A DNA stretch of 21,242 bases from Methylococcaceae bacterium (GCA_028678445.1 JAJRDJ010000028.1:1-21242); one strand, 5' to 3'; counted from the stretch's first letter, positions 1-10,243 are shown. Notes: generated from the sequence alone by a model not told the origin. Translations and numbers: made by a program.

Positions 1-3000
1 CAAAAGAGCCACGACATCGTGTGCAAAGGCCTGGAAATTCTCCGGAACATCACGCATCGCGGCGCGGTAGGCGCCGATCCCCTGGCGGGTGACGGTGCAG
101 GCATTCTCATCCAGATTCCGGACGCCTTCCTGCGGACAGAATGCACCGGCATCGGCGTCGATCTGCCCCTGGCCGGGAACTACGGCGTCGGCATGATCTT
201 TCTCCCGCGCAATACAGAACATCGTGCCACCTGCCAGCATATCATCGAGGATTATATAAAGGCCGAGGGTCAGAGCCTTTTGGGCTGGCGGGACGTACCG
301 GTCGAGAATCAAGGACTGGGCGAGTCCGTGAAAATCATTGAGCCGCTCATCCGTCAGGTATTCGTTGGCCGGGGCGCTAACTGCCCCGATCAGGACACTT
401 TCGAACGCAAGCTGTTTGTGATCCGGAAGCAAATCGACAACCGTATTCGCGATCTGCAGATGGACGAAGGCAAGATGTTCTACATCCCGTCCTTTTCCTC
501 GCGCACCCTGGTTTACAAGGGCATGCTGCTGGCGGATCAGGTGGGAGTCTACTACCGCGATCTCACCGATGAGCGCATGGTGTCCGGTCTGGCCCTCGTC
601 CACCAGAGGTTTTCGACCAATACCTTCCCAACATGGGATCTGGCCCATCCGTTCCGGATGATCGCCCACAACGGCGAAATCAACACACTGCGCGGGAATA
701 TCAACTGGATGGCGGCGCGGCGGCATTCCATGTCCTCAAAGATTCTGGGGGAGGATCTCGACAAGATCTGGCCATTGATCGGTGAGGGTAAATCGGATTC
801 CGCCAGCTTCGACAATGCGCTGGAACTGCTGGTCATGGGCGGCTATTCACTGGTCCACGCCATGATGCTGCTGATCCCGGAAGCCTGGGCCGGCAACCCC
901 CTGATGGATGAAAAGCGCCGCGCCTTCTACGAATATCACTCAGCGCTGATGGAGCCTTGGGACGGCCCCGCCGCCGTCGCCTTTACGGATGGCCGGCAGA
1001 TCGGCGCTACCCTCGACCGCAATGGCTTACGCCCGGCGCGTTATTTGATCACCGATGATGATTTTGTGGTGATGGCATCCGAAATGGGCGTGCTGTCCAT
1101 CCCCGAGCACAAGATCGTCAAGAAATGGCGCTTGCAGCCTGGCAAGATGTTCCTCATCGACACCGAGCAGGGCCGGATTATCGACGACGCGGAAATCAAG
1201 GCCGAACTGTCCGCCAAGGCACCCTACCAGCAGTGGCTGAACGAGACGCAGATTCAGCTCGAAAACCTGCCCCAGGAGGTTTCCGCCATGCCGCCCGATG
1301 CACAGACACTGCTGGACCGGCAACAGGCGTTCGGTTACACCCAGGAAGACATCAAGTTCTTCCTGACGCCCATGGCCCTGAGCGGCCAGGAACCGATCGG
1401 GTCCATGGGCACGGATGCAGCCCTCGCAGTGCTGTCGAACCGGCCCCGGATGCTCTACGACTACTTCAAACAGGGCTTCGCCCAGGTCACCAATCCGGCG
1501 ATTGATCCGATCCGGGAGGAACTGGTCATGTCCCTGGTGAGCCACATTGGCCCACGGCCAAACCTGCTCGATCTCGAGAATGGCAGTGCCCACAAGCGGC
1601 TCGAAGCGCATCAACCCATCCTCAGCAATCAGGATCTCGAGAAAATCCGGCGCATCGAGGCCCGTACCAACGGCGCCTTCAAGACCACTACCCTGAGTTT
1701 CTGCTATCCGTCGGATTCCGGTGCCAGCGGCATGCAGCGGGCCATCGAGAACCTCTGTGGGCGGGCCGAGCAAGCGGTGCATGACGGCAACAATATCCTG
1801 ATCCTGTCCGACCGTGACCTTGATGCCGAACACATCGCGATCCCCGCGTTACTGGCCACCTCCTCGGTGCACTACCATCTGATCCGCACCGGTCTCAGAA
1901 CCGAAGTCGGGCTGGTGGTCGAAACCGGCGAGGCCCGAGAGGTACATCATTTTGCCCTGCTGGCGGGTTATGGAGCCGAAGCCATCAATCCCTACCTGGC
2001 ATTCGATACCTTCTCCGCCCTGAGCCGTGAACAGCCCGGGACTTTCAGCGAGGAAAAGGCGCACAAGGGCTATATCAAGGCGATCGGCAAGGGCTTGCTG
2101 AAGATCATGTCCAAGATGGGCATTTCGACCTACCAGTCCTACTGTGGCGCCCAGGTATTCAATGCCGTGGGCCTGAGCGATGAATTTCTGCACCAGTACT
2201 TCACCGGCACCAGCGCCACCACCGGCGGGGCGGGACTCAAGGAAATCGCCGAGGAAACCTTCAAGCGGCATCGGCTGGCCTTCAGCGACGCGCCGATTTA
2301 CCGCCATGCCCTGGATGTGGGCGGCGAATATGCCTACCGGGTTCGCGGTGAGGAGCATGTCTGGACCCCGGAAACCATTTCCAAGCTCCAGCATGCCACC
2401 CGCACCAATAACTGGGACACTTACCTCGACTACACAAAATCCATCAACGAGCAGAACGAGCGTTTGCTGACCTTGCGCGGCCTGTTGGACTTCAACTTCG
2501 AGCGCGCCCCGGTACCGCTGGAAGAGGTCGAATCGGCCAAGGACATCGTCAAGCGCTTTGCTACCGGCGCGATGTCGTTTGGTTCCATCTCGTATGAAGC
2601 GCACACGACCCTCGCCATTGCCATGAACCGTATTGGCGGCAAGTCCAATACCGGCGAGGGCGGCGAGTTACCGGAGCGCTTCGTAAAGCTTGAAAATGGC
2701 GACTCCATGCGCTCAGCCATCAAGCAGGTGGCTTCCGGGCGCTTCGGTGTGACCGCCGAATATCTGGTCAATGCCGATGACATCCAGATCAAGATCAGCC
2801 AGGGCGCCAAGCCGGGCGAAGGCGGTCAGCTGCCGGGTCACAAGGTCGATGCGACCATCGCCAGGGTACGCCACTCCACCCCTGGGGTGGGGCTGATCTC
2901 CCCTCCCCCGCACCACGACATTTATTCCATCGAAGATCTCGGTCAGCTGATCCATGACCTGAAGAACGTCAACCCCGAGGCACGGATCAGCGTGAAGCTG

Positions 3001-4533
3001 GTCTCCGAGGTCGGAGTTGGCACCGTCGCCGCCGGGGTGGCCAAGGCGCATGCCGACCACGTCACCATTGCCGGTTACGATGGCGGTACGGGCGCCAGCC
3101 CGATCACCTCGATCAAGCATGCGGGGCTCCCTTGGGAAATCGGCCTGGCGGAAACCCATCAGACGCTGGTGCTTAACAAACTGCGTGGACGCATTTGCGT
3201 GCAGGCCGACGGTGGCATGCGCACCGGTCGCGATGTGGTCATCGGGGCCTTGCTTGGCGCTGACGAGTTCGGATTCGCCACGGCCCCCCTGATTGTCGAG
3301 GGCTGCATCATGATGCGCAAATGCCATCTGAACACCTGTCCGGTCGGTGTGGCCACCCAGGACCCGGAACTCCGGAAGCGCTTCACCGGCCAACCCGAAC
3401 ATGTAGTGAATTTCTTCTTTTTTATCGCCGAGGAAGTCCGCCAGATCATGGCGAAACTCGGCTACCGGAAGTTCTCCGAGATGATCGGCCAGACGGACCG
3501 TCTCGACATGCGCAAAGCCGTGGCGCACTGGAAAGCCTCAAAAATCGACCTGTCCCGCCTCCTGTACAAGCCCGTCCCGGGACCGGGCGTGGCAATCTAC
3601 AACACGGAGACCCAGGACCATGGCCTCGACAAGGCGCTCGACCACGCCTTCATCGCGAAAGCCCGGCCAGCCCTCGAGGACCGCAAGCCCGTGCAGATCG
3701 AGGCGGAAATTCGTAACTTCAACCGAACGGCCGGGGCCATGTTGTCGGGCGAGGTCGCCAAGCGCTATGGGCATGCAGGGCTTCCGGAAGACAGCATCCA
3801 CATCAAGCTCAAAGGCACAGCCGGGCAGAGCTTCGGCGCCTTTCTTGCCGCCGGCGTGACACTTGAACTGGCGGGTGAAGGCAACGACTATGTCGGCAAG
3901 GGGCTGTCCGGCGGCAGGATCGTGATCTACCCACCGGCGGAATCACCCATCGTCCCGGAGCAAAACATCATCGTCGGCAATACCGTCCTTTATGGCGCGA
4001 TTCTGGGTGAATGTTACTTCCGGGGCGTCGCCGGTGAGCGCTTTGCCGTGCGCAACTCCGGCGCCATCGCCGTAGTGGAGGGCGTCGGCGATCATGGCTG
4101 CGAATACATGACCGGCGGGGTCGTCGTCGTACTGGGTGAAACCGGACGCAACTTTGCCGCCGGCATGTCGGGCGGCGTGGCCTATGTCCTGGATGAGGCG
4201 GGTGATTTCAGCCGGCGATGCAATCTGTCCATGGTGGAACTCCAGCCCATACCCGCGGAAGCCTCTGCCCTGGAGCGCCTGGACCACCAGGGAGGCGACC
4301 TCGAACATCACGGGTTCGTCGACATCATGCGCGATATGACGCGTCACGATGAACAGCGCCTGCTTACCCTCATCGAAAAGCATCGCCGCTACACCGGCAG
4401 CGAAAAGGCGCGGCGCATTCTTGAAGAGTGGGACCAGTACGCCAGCCGATTCGTGAAGGTGATGCCGGTCGATTATCGTCTGGCGCTGGAAAAAATCCAC
4501 AGGGCGCAAACGCAAGCGGCGCTTAGCCACTGA
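1..4533 (+). CDS. gltB: Glutamate synthase (NADPH) large subunit, 5'-truncated by window edge
   Basis: GltB transfers the amide nitrogen of glutamine to 2-oxoglutarate, giving two glutamates; with GltD it forms cytoplasmic GOGAT, the main ammonium assimilation route alongside glutamine synthetase. The reading frame is open from base 1 (QKSHDIV...), so the GTG at 19 is not the real start. An estimated 20-40 codons, including the N-terminal catalytic cysteine of the class II amidotransferase domain, lie upstream. Visible in order: the amidotransferase domain (to about nt 1200), the central domain, the FMN/2-oxoglutarate domain (about 2400-3500, beginning near GAMSFGSIS), and the C-terminal GXGXG beta-helix (about 3700-4400). 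The three [3Fe-4S] cysteines follow C-x5-C-x4-C, with codons at 3304, 3322 and 3337. The 1510 visible codons match the full bacterial alpha subunit. gltD follows after 107 bp, as a probable operon. Identity is very secure. Confidence 0.97.
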   Translation, partial: QKSHDIVCKGLEILRNITHRGAVGADPLAGDGAGILIQIPDAFLRTECTGIGVDLPLAGNYGVGMIFLPRNTEHRATCQHIIEDYIKAEGQSLLGWRDVPVENQGLGESVKIIEPLIRQVFVGRGANCPDQDTFERKLFVIRKQIDNRIRDLQMDEGKMFYIPSFSSRTLVYKGMLLADQVGVYYRDLTDERMVSGLALVHQRFSTNTFPTWDLAHPFRMIAHNGEINTLRGNINWMAARRHSMSSKILGEDLDKIWPLIGEGKSDSASFDNALELLVMGGYSLVHAMMLLIPEAWAGNPLMDEKRRAFYEYHSALMEPWDGPAAVAFTDGRQIGATLDRNGLRPARYLITDDDFVVMASEMGVLSIPEHKIVKKWRLQPGKMFLIDTEQGRIIDDAEIKAELSAKAPYQQWLNETQIQLENLPQEVSAMPPDAQTLLDRQQAFGYTQEDIKFFLTPMALSGQEPIGSMGTDAALAVLSNRPRMLYDYFKQGFAQVTNPAIDPIREELVMSLVSHIGPRPNLLDLENGSAHKRLEAHQPILSNQDLEKIRRIEARTNGAFKTTTLSFCYPSDSGASGMQRAIENLCGRAEQAVHDGNNILILSDRDLDAEHIAIPALLATSSVHYHLIRTGLRTEVGLVVETGEAREVHHFALLAGYGAEAINPYLAFDTFSALSREQPGTFSEEKAHKGYIKAIGKGLLKIMSKMGISTYQSYCGAQVFNAVGLSDEFLHQYFTGTSATTGGAGLKEIAEETFKRHRLAFSDAPIYRHALDVGGEYAYRVRGEEHVWTPETISKLQHATRTNNWDTYLDYTKSINEQNERLLTLRGLLDFNFERAPVPLEEVESAKDIVKRFATGAMSFGSISYEAHTTLAIAMNRIGGKSNTGEGGELPERFVKLENGDSMRSAIKQVASGRFGVTAEYLVNADDIQIKISQGAKPGEGGQLPGHKVDATIARVRHSTPGVGLISPPPHHDIYSIEDLGQLIHDLKNVNPEARISVKLVSEVGVGTVAAGVAKAHADHVTIAGYDGGTGASPITSIKHAGLPWEIGLAETHQTLVLNKLRGRICVQADGGMRTGRDVVIGALLGADEFGFATAPLIVEGCIMMRKCHLNTCPVGVATQDPELRKRFTGQPEHVVNFFFFIAEEVRQIMAKLGYRKFSEMIGQTDRLDMRKAVAHWKASKIDLSRLLYKPVPGPGVAIYNTETQDHGLDKALDHAFIAKARPALEDRKPVQIEAEIRNFNRTAGAMLSGEVAKRYGHAGLPEDSIHIKLKGTAGQSFGAFLAAGVTLELAGEGNDYVGKGLSGGRIVIYPPAESPIVPEQNIIVGNTVLYGAILGECYFRGVAGERFAVRNSGAIAVVEGVGDHGCEYMTGGVVVVLGETGRNFAAGMSGGVAYVLDEAGDFSRRCNLSMVELQPIPAEASALERLDHQGGDLEHHGFVDIMRDMTRHDEQRLLTLIEKHRRYTGSEKARRILEEWDQYASRFVKVMPVDYRLALEKIHRAQTQAALSH

Positions 4534-4545
4534 TTTCGTCTTCGG

Positions 4546-4576
4546 GGTGAGCTCCGGCATGCTGTCCGGACTCACC
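4546..4576 (+). other. Stem-loop in the gltB-gltD intergenic region
   Basis: GGTGAG and TCCGG pair with CCGGA and CTCACC around the 8-nt loop 4558-4565, giving 11 bp with one bulged C. It starts 12 nt after the gltB stop and is not followed by a T-run, so it is unlikely to be a strong terminator. It could limit 3' decay or adjust the gltB:gltD ratio; that role is inference. Confidence 0.5.
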
Positions 4577-4640
4577 GAGTGGACGAACCAATCATTCACA
4601 CTGGTGCCCCCCGAGGGCATCTCATCGAGGTTAACTAAGC

Positions 4641-6080
4641 ATGGGCAAACCCACGGGTTTCATGGAAATCTCGCGTCAGGATCGGCGCTATACCCTGGTT
4701 GCGGATCGGGTTCAGCACTACAAGGAATTTGTCATCCCCCTCTCCGAGGATGAACTTGGCCGCCAGGGCGCGCGCTGCATGGATTGCGGTATTCCCTATT
4801 GCCACAGCGGCTGTCCAGTCAACAACATCATTCCCGACTGGAACGATCTGGTGTATCAGGGCAACTGGCAGGAAGCGATTGAGGTGCTGCACAGCACCAA
4901 CAACTTCCCGGAGTTCACCGGGCGCATCTGTCCGGCCCCCTGCGAAGCCGCCTGTACGCTTAACCTGACTGACGAACCCGTCACGATCAAGTCGATCGAA
5001 TGTTCCATCGTCGACAAAGCCTGGGCAAACGGCTGGATCCAGCCGCAGATCGCCCGGCATAAAACGGGCAAGCGGATCGCCGTCGTGGGTTCAGGCCCGG
5101 CGGGCCTCGCCACAGCTCAGCAACTGGCCCGTGCCGGTCATCAAGTGGTGGTCTTCGAAAAGAATGACCGGATCGGCGGCCTGCTCCGATATGGCATTCC
5201 CGACTTCAAGATGGAGAAACACCATATCGACCGGCGCATTGCCCAGATGCAGGCTGAAGGCGTTATCTTCCGGCCCAACTGGCATATCGGCAAGGATATT
5301 CCGGCGCGGCAATTGCTCGAGGATTTCGACGCCGTCGTGCTGGCGGGCGGTTCCGAAAAACCGCGTGATCTCGCCGTCCCGGGCCGCGAATTGGAAGGCG
5401 TGCACTTCGCGATGGATTTCCTGCCGCTGCAGAACAAGCGCAATGCCGGGGACACCCTGCCCGAGCGAGCCAACATACAGGCCATGGGCAAGCACGTCAT
5501 CGTGATCGGCGGCGGCGATACCGGTTCCGACTGCATCGGTACGTCTGGACGCCAGGGAGCCGCCTCCATCACCCAGCTGGAAATCATGCCCAGGCCTCCC
5601 GAAAAGGAGAACAAGCAGCTTACCTGGCCCAACTGGCCCAACAAACTCCGCACATCCAGCTCCCAGGAAGAGGGCTGTGAGCGGATGTGGAGCGTCGATA
5701 CCGTGTCGCTAGAAGGCCAGAACGGTAAGGTCAGTCAGATCAATTGCGTGAAGGTGGAGTGGCAGCAGCAGGATGGCCGCTGGGTGATGCGCAAGGCGCC
5801 CGGCAGCGAATTCAGCCTTAAAGCCAATCTGGTCCTTTTGGCCATGGGCTTTGTCCACCCGGTACACACTGGACTGCTGGAGGACCTCGGTGTGGAACTG
5901 GATGAACGCCGAAACGTCAAGGCCAACACCCTCGACTATCGCACCTCGGTAGATAAGGTTTTCACCGCCGGCGACATGCGTCGCGGCCAGTCCCTGGTGG
6001 TCTGGGCCATTCGCGAAGGGCGTCAATGCGCTCGCGCCGTGGATGAATACCTGATGGGTACGACCGAACTCCCGCGCTGA
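4641..6080 (+). CDS. gltD: Glutamate synthase (NADPH) small subunit
   Basis: GltD oxidises NADPH on FAD and passes electrons through iron-sulfur clusters to GltB. The 479-residue protein has the usual length. The N-terminal [4Fe-4S] region carries cysteines C46, C49, C54 and C58 (CMDCGIPYCHSGC) and C97, C101 and C105 (CPAPCEAAC). A dinucleotide-binding motif for FAD lies at about 149-155 (GSGPAG), a second for NADPH at about 289-296 (IGGGDTGS), and a C-terminal FAD-binding AGDMRRGQS segment is present. The ATG at 4641 has GAGG ten bases upstream, and the protein then starts in the typical GltD manner (GKPTGFMEI). It is cotranscribed with gltB by position. A strong stem-loop follows the gene at 6096. 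Confidence 0.97.
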   Translation: MGKPTGFMEISRQDRRYTLVADRVQHYKEFVIPLSEDELGRQGARCMDCGIPYCHSGCPVNNIIPDWNDLVYQGNWQEAIEVLHSTNNFPEFTGRICPAPCEAACTLNLTDEPVTIKSIECSIVDKAWANGWIQPQIARHKTGKRIAVVGSGPAGLATAQQLARAGHQVVVFEKNDRIGGLLRYGIPDFKMEKHHIDRRIAQMQAEGVIFRPNWHIGKDIPARQLLEDFDAVVLAGGSEKPRDLAVPGRELEGVHFAMDFLPLQNKRNAGDTLPERANIQAMGKHVIVIGGGDTGSDCIGTSGRQGAASITQLEIMPRPPEKENKQLTWPNWPNKLRTSSSQEEGCERMWSVDTVSLEGQNGKVSQINCVKVEWQQQDGRWVMRKAPGSEFSLKANLVLLAMGFVHPVHTGLLEDLGVELDERRNVKANTLDYRTSVDKVFTAGDMRRGQSLVVWAIREGRQCARAVDEYLMGTTELPR

Positions 6081-6095
6081 ATTATTCTCTACTAC

Positions 6096-6124
6096 GCGGG
6101 CCGGCTTGGGATAAGCCGGCCCGC
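6096..6124 (+). terminator. Strong stem-loop after gltD, possible terminator
   Basis: A perfect 12-bp inverted repeat (GCGGGCCGGCTT / AAGCCGGCCCGC) surrounds a 5-nt loop and starts 15 nt after the gltD stop. Position and stability fit the end of the gltBD transcript. No T-tract follows, so it may act as a pause or 3'-stabilising hairpin rather than a classical intrinsic terminator. Confidence 0.55.
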
Positions 6125-6284
6125 CAGTCTCCTGCCTTGGCCACCCTGAATGGACCCTGTTGGGGTCAGCCCCTGACTCCGTGACCGCCTTCGCGACTGC
6201 CGCAGTCCCGCTCTTCTCGGCATCAACCCCCCGACTTCCGCTACAAGCCCCCTTCGGATGCAAGATCATCCGGCATGAGCCTCA
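6125..6284. other. Non-coding stretch between gltD and the nrdB promoter
   Basis: This stretch shows no convincing gene. It contains two more inverted repeats: GGGGTCAG/CTGACTCC around a 3-nt loop at 6162-6180 (one G:U pair in RNA), and GACTGC-C-GCAGTC at 6195-6207. Either could be a protein-binding site or part of an RNA structure; no known motif was recognised. Confidence 0.5.
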
Positions 6285-6331
6285 TTACCATATCTTGTAT
6301 TTAAAAATAATACAGGCACAATATATGGGCT
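6285..6331 (+). promoter_or_regulatory. nrdB promoter with paired NrdR-box-like sites
   Basis: Two 16-bp sites resemble the NrdR consensus (acaCwAtATaTwGtgt): TTACCATATCTTGTAT at 6285-6300 and GCACAATATATGGGCT at 6316-6331. They are 31 bp apart start to start, about three helical turns, as known for paired NrdR boxes. A possible sigma70 promoter is embedded: -35 TTACCA (6285-6290) and -10 AATAAT (6306-6311), with a short 15-bp spacer. Box 1 would cover the -35 and box 2 the start point, which fits repression by the nucleotide-sensing repressor NrdR. The consensus match is by eye (about 11-12 of 16 per site). Confidence 0.65.
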
Positions 6332-6407
6332 TCGATTGCTATCTGACGACCGGCGATTGCGCCAGTATTCCCCCTACCCATCGATAATCGCAAAAGGAGA
6401 GCGGACC

Positions 6408-7608
<1,201 letters not shown>

Positions 7609-7622
<14 letters not shown>

Positions 7623-8286
7623 TCCCCAGGCCGGCTGTTTCCCTAACCCACAAATCCCGGAATCCGCGCACGGCGGCTTCCGGGTCATCCCCTCCAAACA
7701 CGCCTTCGACAACCGCCAGCAGGTCGGCGCCGGCGGCCAGCAACGTGCCGCCATTGTCGAGGGTGATGCCACCAATGGCCACCAGCGGGACCCTCACCTG
7801 TTGCCGGGCCAGAGTCAGGGTTTCGAGATGCGCACAGGGTGCGCCGGGTTTGGTGGCGGAAGGAAAGAACCGGCCGAATGCCACGTAATCGGCTCCTTCC
7901 TCGACCGCTTGAATGGCCCGCTCAACCGAGTCGTAGCAGGACACGCCGATAATGGCCTCAGGCCCCAGCCGTTGCCTGGCCACTGCCGGCGAACCATCGT
8001 CCCGGCCGAGATGCACCCCATCGGCGCCAATCCCGGCAGCCAGCTCCAGATCGTCGTTGATGATCAGGGGAATCGAGGCCTGCCGGCATAGCCCCAGCAA
8101 GGCTTTCGCCTCACCCAAAGGATCAAGAGGACGTTTGGCCCGATATTGAATGACCGCCGCACCGCCACGGAGGGCGGCGGCCACCTCTTTCACCAATTCT
8201 CCACGATGATCCGCAGTGTCGCGTGTGATCACGTAAAGCCCGCTTTGCGGAAATACCAAGCGCGCCATGAGGTGCTGTTTCTCCAT
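7609..8286 (-). CDS. thiE: Thiamine-phosphate synthase
   Basis: ThiE joins HMP pyrophosphate to the thiazole phosphate carboxylate to make thiamine phosphate in the cytoplasm. The protein is a 225-residue TIM barrel with QYRAK (47-51, pyrimidine/phosphate binding), INDD (76-79), GVHLG (90-94), and the phosphate-binding loops GRFFPSATK and IGGI. Length is slightly above the usual 205-215. A second in-frame ATG (codon 8268-8266) has GGAG upstream and would remove six residues (MEKQHL), so the start is not certain. It stands alone, with no other thi genes nearby, convergent with nrdB and divergent from argG. No TPP riboswitch signature (such as CTGAGA) is visible in its leader. Confidence 0.93.
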
Positions 8287-8347
8287 AGAACAAGGCCCTT
8301 CAGCCTGGGAACCCGGAAGATCCGAGCCCTAACCCTCCTTCTTCAGC

Positions 8348-8377
8348 CTGCCAGAACCCTCCGGCAGGGCTTATAAT
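8348..8377 (+). promoter_or_regulatory. argG promoter (sigma70-like)
   Basis: The -10 is a perfect TATAAT at 8372-8377. The -35 is CTGCCA at 8348-8353 (4 of 6), with an 18-bp spacer, so the leader would be about 27 nt. A small inverted repeat (CCTGCC/GGCAGG, 8347-8352 and 8363-8368) lies in the spacer. A weak divergent thiE promoter may share the same AT-rich core (TATAAG, 8375-8370 on the minus strand; TTGAGT, 8400-8395; 19-bp spacer). Confidence 0.6.
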
Positions 8378-8410
8378 TTCCAGTTCGATTTAACACTCAA
8401 GAGAAGCCCC

Positions 8411-9637
8411 ATGTCCAATTCGACCGTCAAGAAAGTTGCCCTAGCCTATTCCGGAGGCCTCGACACCTCCGTCATTTTGCAATGGTTGCGAGAAACCTAT
8501 GGCTGCGAGATCGTGACCTTCACGGCGGACATCGGCCAGGGCGAGGAAGTGGAACCCGCCCGCGCAAAGGCTCAGGCCATGGGGATCAAGGAAATCTATA
8601 TCGATGATCTGACGGAAGAATTTGTGCGCGATTTCGTGTTCCCGATGTTCCGGGCGAACACGATTTACGAAGGCGAATACCTCCTGGGCACCTCAATTGC
8701 CCGGCCGCTGATTGCCAAGCGTCTCATCGAGATCGTCAACGCAACCGGCTGCGATGCCATTTGTCATGGCGCTACCGGGAAAGGGAACGATCAGGTCCGC
8801 TTTGAGTTGGGCGCTTATGCCCTCAAGCCGGACATCAAGGTGATCGCCCCCTGGCGCGAATGGGACCTGACTTCCCGCGACACACTCATGGCTTATGCCG
8901 AAACCCATGGCATCCCCATCGAGATGAAGCGCGGCAAAGCGTCACCCTATTCGATGGACGCCAACCTCCTGCATATTTCTTATGAGGGGGGAATTCTTGA
9001 AGACCCGTGGGCTGAACCCGAGGAAGACATGTGGCGCTGGAGTGTTTCCCCGGAAGCCGCACCCGATCAGCCGATCTATGTCGAACTGGCTTTCGAACGG
9101 GGTGATATCGTCGGCATCAACGGCGTGCGGCTAACCCCGGCCACGGTGCTCGAGCGTCTCAACAAGTTGGGCGGCGCCAACGGCATCGGCCGGCTGGATA
9201 TCGTCGAAAACCGCTACGTCGGGATGAAGTCAAGAGGCTGCTATGAAACGCCCGGCGGCACCATTATGCTCAAGGCCCATCGCGCCATCGAATCATTGAC
9301 GCTGGACCGCGAGGTGGCTCATCTGAAGGATGAACTGATGCCCCGCTACGCCAGCCTCATATACAACGGCTATTGGTGGAGTCCCGAACGCATCCTGCTG
9401 CAGGAGATGATCGATGGCTCGCAGACCCATGTGAATGGCGAGGTGCGCTTGAAACTTTACAAAGGCAACGTGTCGGTAGTCGGCCGAAAATCCGTCCACA
9501 ACAGCCTATTTGACACCAACATCGCCACCTTCGAGGATGACAAGGGCGCCTACAACCAGAAGGATGCGGAGGGTTTCATTAAGCTCAATGCCCTGAGAAT
9601 GCGCATTGCCGCTTCCAGGGGCGCTCGATTCGCCTAG
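8411..9637 (+). CDS. argG: Argininosuccinate synthase
   Basis: ArgG condenses citrulline and aspartate with ATP to argininosuccinate, the penultimate step of arginine synthesis. The 408-residue protein begins with the N-type ATP pyrophosphatase P-loop SGGLDTS (14-20) and continues with family segments such as GATGKGNDQVRFE and ENRYVGMKSRGCYETPGG. Length is typical of the shorter (about 400 residue) proteobacterial and eukaryotic type. The ATG at 8411 follows a purine-rich AGAGAAG. It is monocistronic: divergent from thiE and convergent with sspB. No clear ARG box is seen upstream. Confidence 0.97.
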   Translation: MSNSTVKKVALAYSGGLDTSVILQWLRETYGCEIVTFTADIGQGEEVEPARAKAQAMGIKEIYIDDLTEEFVRDFVFPMFRANTIYEGEYLLGTSIARPLIAKRLIEIVNATGCDAICHGATGKGNDQVRFELGAYALKPDIKVIAPWREWDLTSRDTLMAYAETHGIPIEMKRGKASPYSMDANLLHISYEGGILEDPWAEPEEDMWRWSVSPEAAPDQPIYVELAFERGDIVGINGVRLTPATVLERLNKLGGANGIGRLDIVENRYVGMKSRGCYETPGGTIMLKAHRAIESLTLDREVAHLKDELMPRYASLIYNGYWWSPERILLQEMIDGSQTHVNGEVRLKLYKGNVSVVGRKSVHNSLFDTNIATFEDDKGAYNQKDAEGFIKLNALRMRIAASRGARFA

Positions 9638-9742
9638 CAGGACAGTTGCACGAACGAACCGGCATGGTTTAAAGCCTACTGGGTCGTTATACAGAAGCGG
9701 TTCTTTTCCTCCGCCTCTCGTCATGCCGCGAAGATTGGAGGT

Positions 9743-9761
9743 GAAAGGAAAGAATCCTTTC
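9743..9761. terminator. Hairpin between convergent argG and sspB
   Basis: GAAAGGA and TCCTTTC form a 7-bp stem around AAGAA, just beyond the sspB stop codon and about 105 nt past argG. With genes converging on it, a bidirectional terminator is plausible, but no T-run follows on either strand. The rest of 9638-9766 shows nothing recognisable. Confidence 0.4.
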
Positions 9762-9766
9762 CGGCG

Positions 9767-10162
9767 TTATTTCACTACCCGCAAGACCGGTCGTTTTTTG
9801 GGCTCCGGAGCGGGCCCTTCTGGCTCGGGGGGCGGAGTCGTGTCTTCACCCTCCTCTTCTTCATCGAAAATCATGCCGCGGCCATTCTCCTGGGCATAAA
9901 GCGCCAGCACGGCACGGATGGGGACATCCACCTGCATGGGCTTGCCACTGAAGCGGGCATTGAAGGCTATACTGTCATTCCCCATCGACAAATGCTGCAC
10001 GGCTTCCGGACGAAGATTCAGGACGATGCGACCCTCCTGAACGAACGCTCTAGGGACAACCGCCCCTTCCGTCTCGGCATTGACAAGAAGATAAGGCGTG
10101 AAATGGTTATCGACGATCCATTCGTAGATCGCCCTGATCAGGTAGGGTTTCAATGAACTCAT
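9767..10162 (-). CDS. sspB: ClpXP protease specificity-enhancing factor (SspB)
   Basis: SspB binds ssrA-tagged proteins from stalled ribosomes and delivers them to ClpXP. The 131-residue protein has the SspB beta-fold in residues 1 to about 100 (start SSLKPYLIRAIYEWI). An acidic/proline-rich flexible linker (about 100-122) follows, ending in RPVLRVVK (124-131), nearly identical to the known ClpX-docking tail. It is shorter than E. coli SspB (165), mostly in the linker. It lies 128 bp behind petC, where relatives usually carry sspA-sspB; sspA is missing here. Confidence 0.93.
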   Translation of the reverse strand: MSSLKPYLIRAIYEWIVDNHFTPYLLVNAETEGAVVPRAFVQEGRIVLNLRPEAVQHLSMGNDSIAFNARFSGKPMQVDVPIRAVLALYAQENGRGMIFDEEEEGEDTTPPPEPEGPAPEPKKRPVLRVVK

Positions 10163-10243
10163 GGGCAGGCTCTAGCAGAGATGATGCGTGGTGTATGCCA
10201 TCTGACAGGCAACCATCGGCTGCAATCCCGGTGAGGATAGGCA

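Noticed and set aside
1027..1833. Long open frame antisense to gltB (268 codons), plus others at 1849-2604 and 2713-3528
   Set aside because: They mirror the codon bias of gltB on the opposite strand, have no recognisable domain and no ribosome site.
8287..8410. Possible TPP riboswitch in the thiE leader
   Set aside because: The conserved CTGAGA and downstream TPP-binding segments are not present on the minus strand.
8287..8410. Possible ARG box upstream of argG
   Set aside because: No pair of TGAAT...ATTCA-like palindromes could be found by eye.
9638..9766. tRNA or small RNA gene between argG and sspB
   Set aside because: No cloverleaf or promoter-terminator pair could be recognised.
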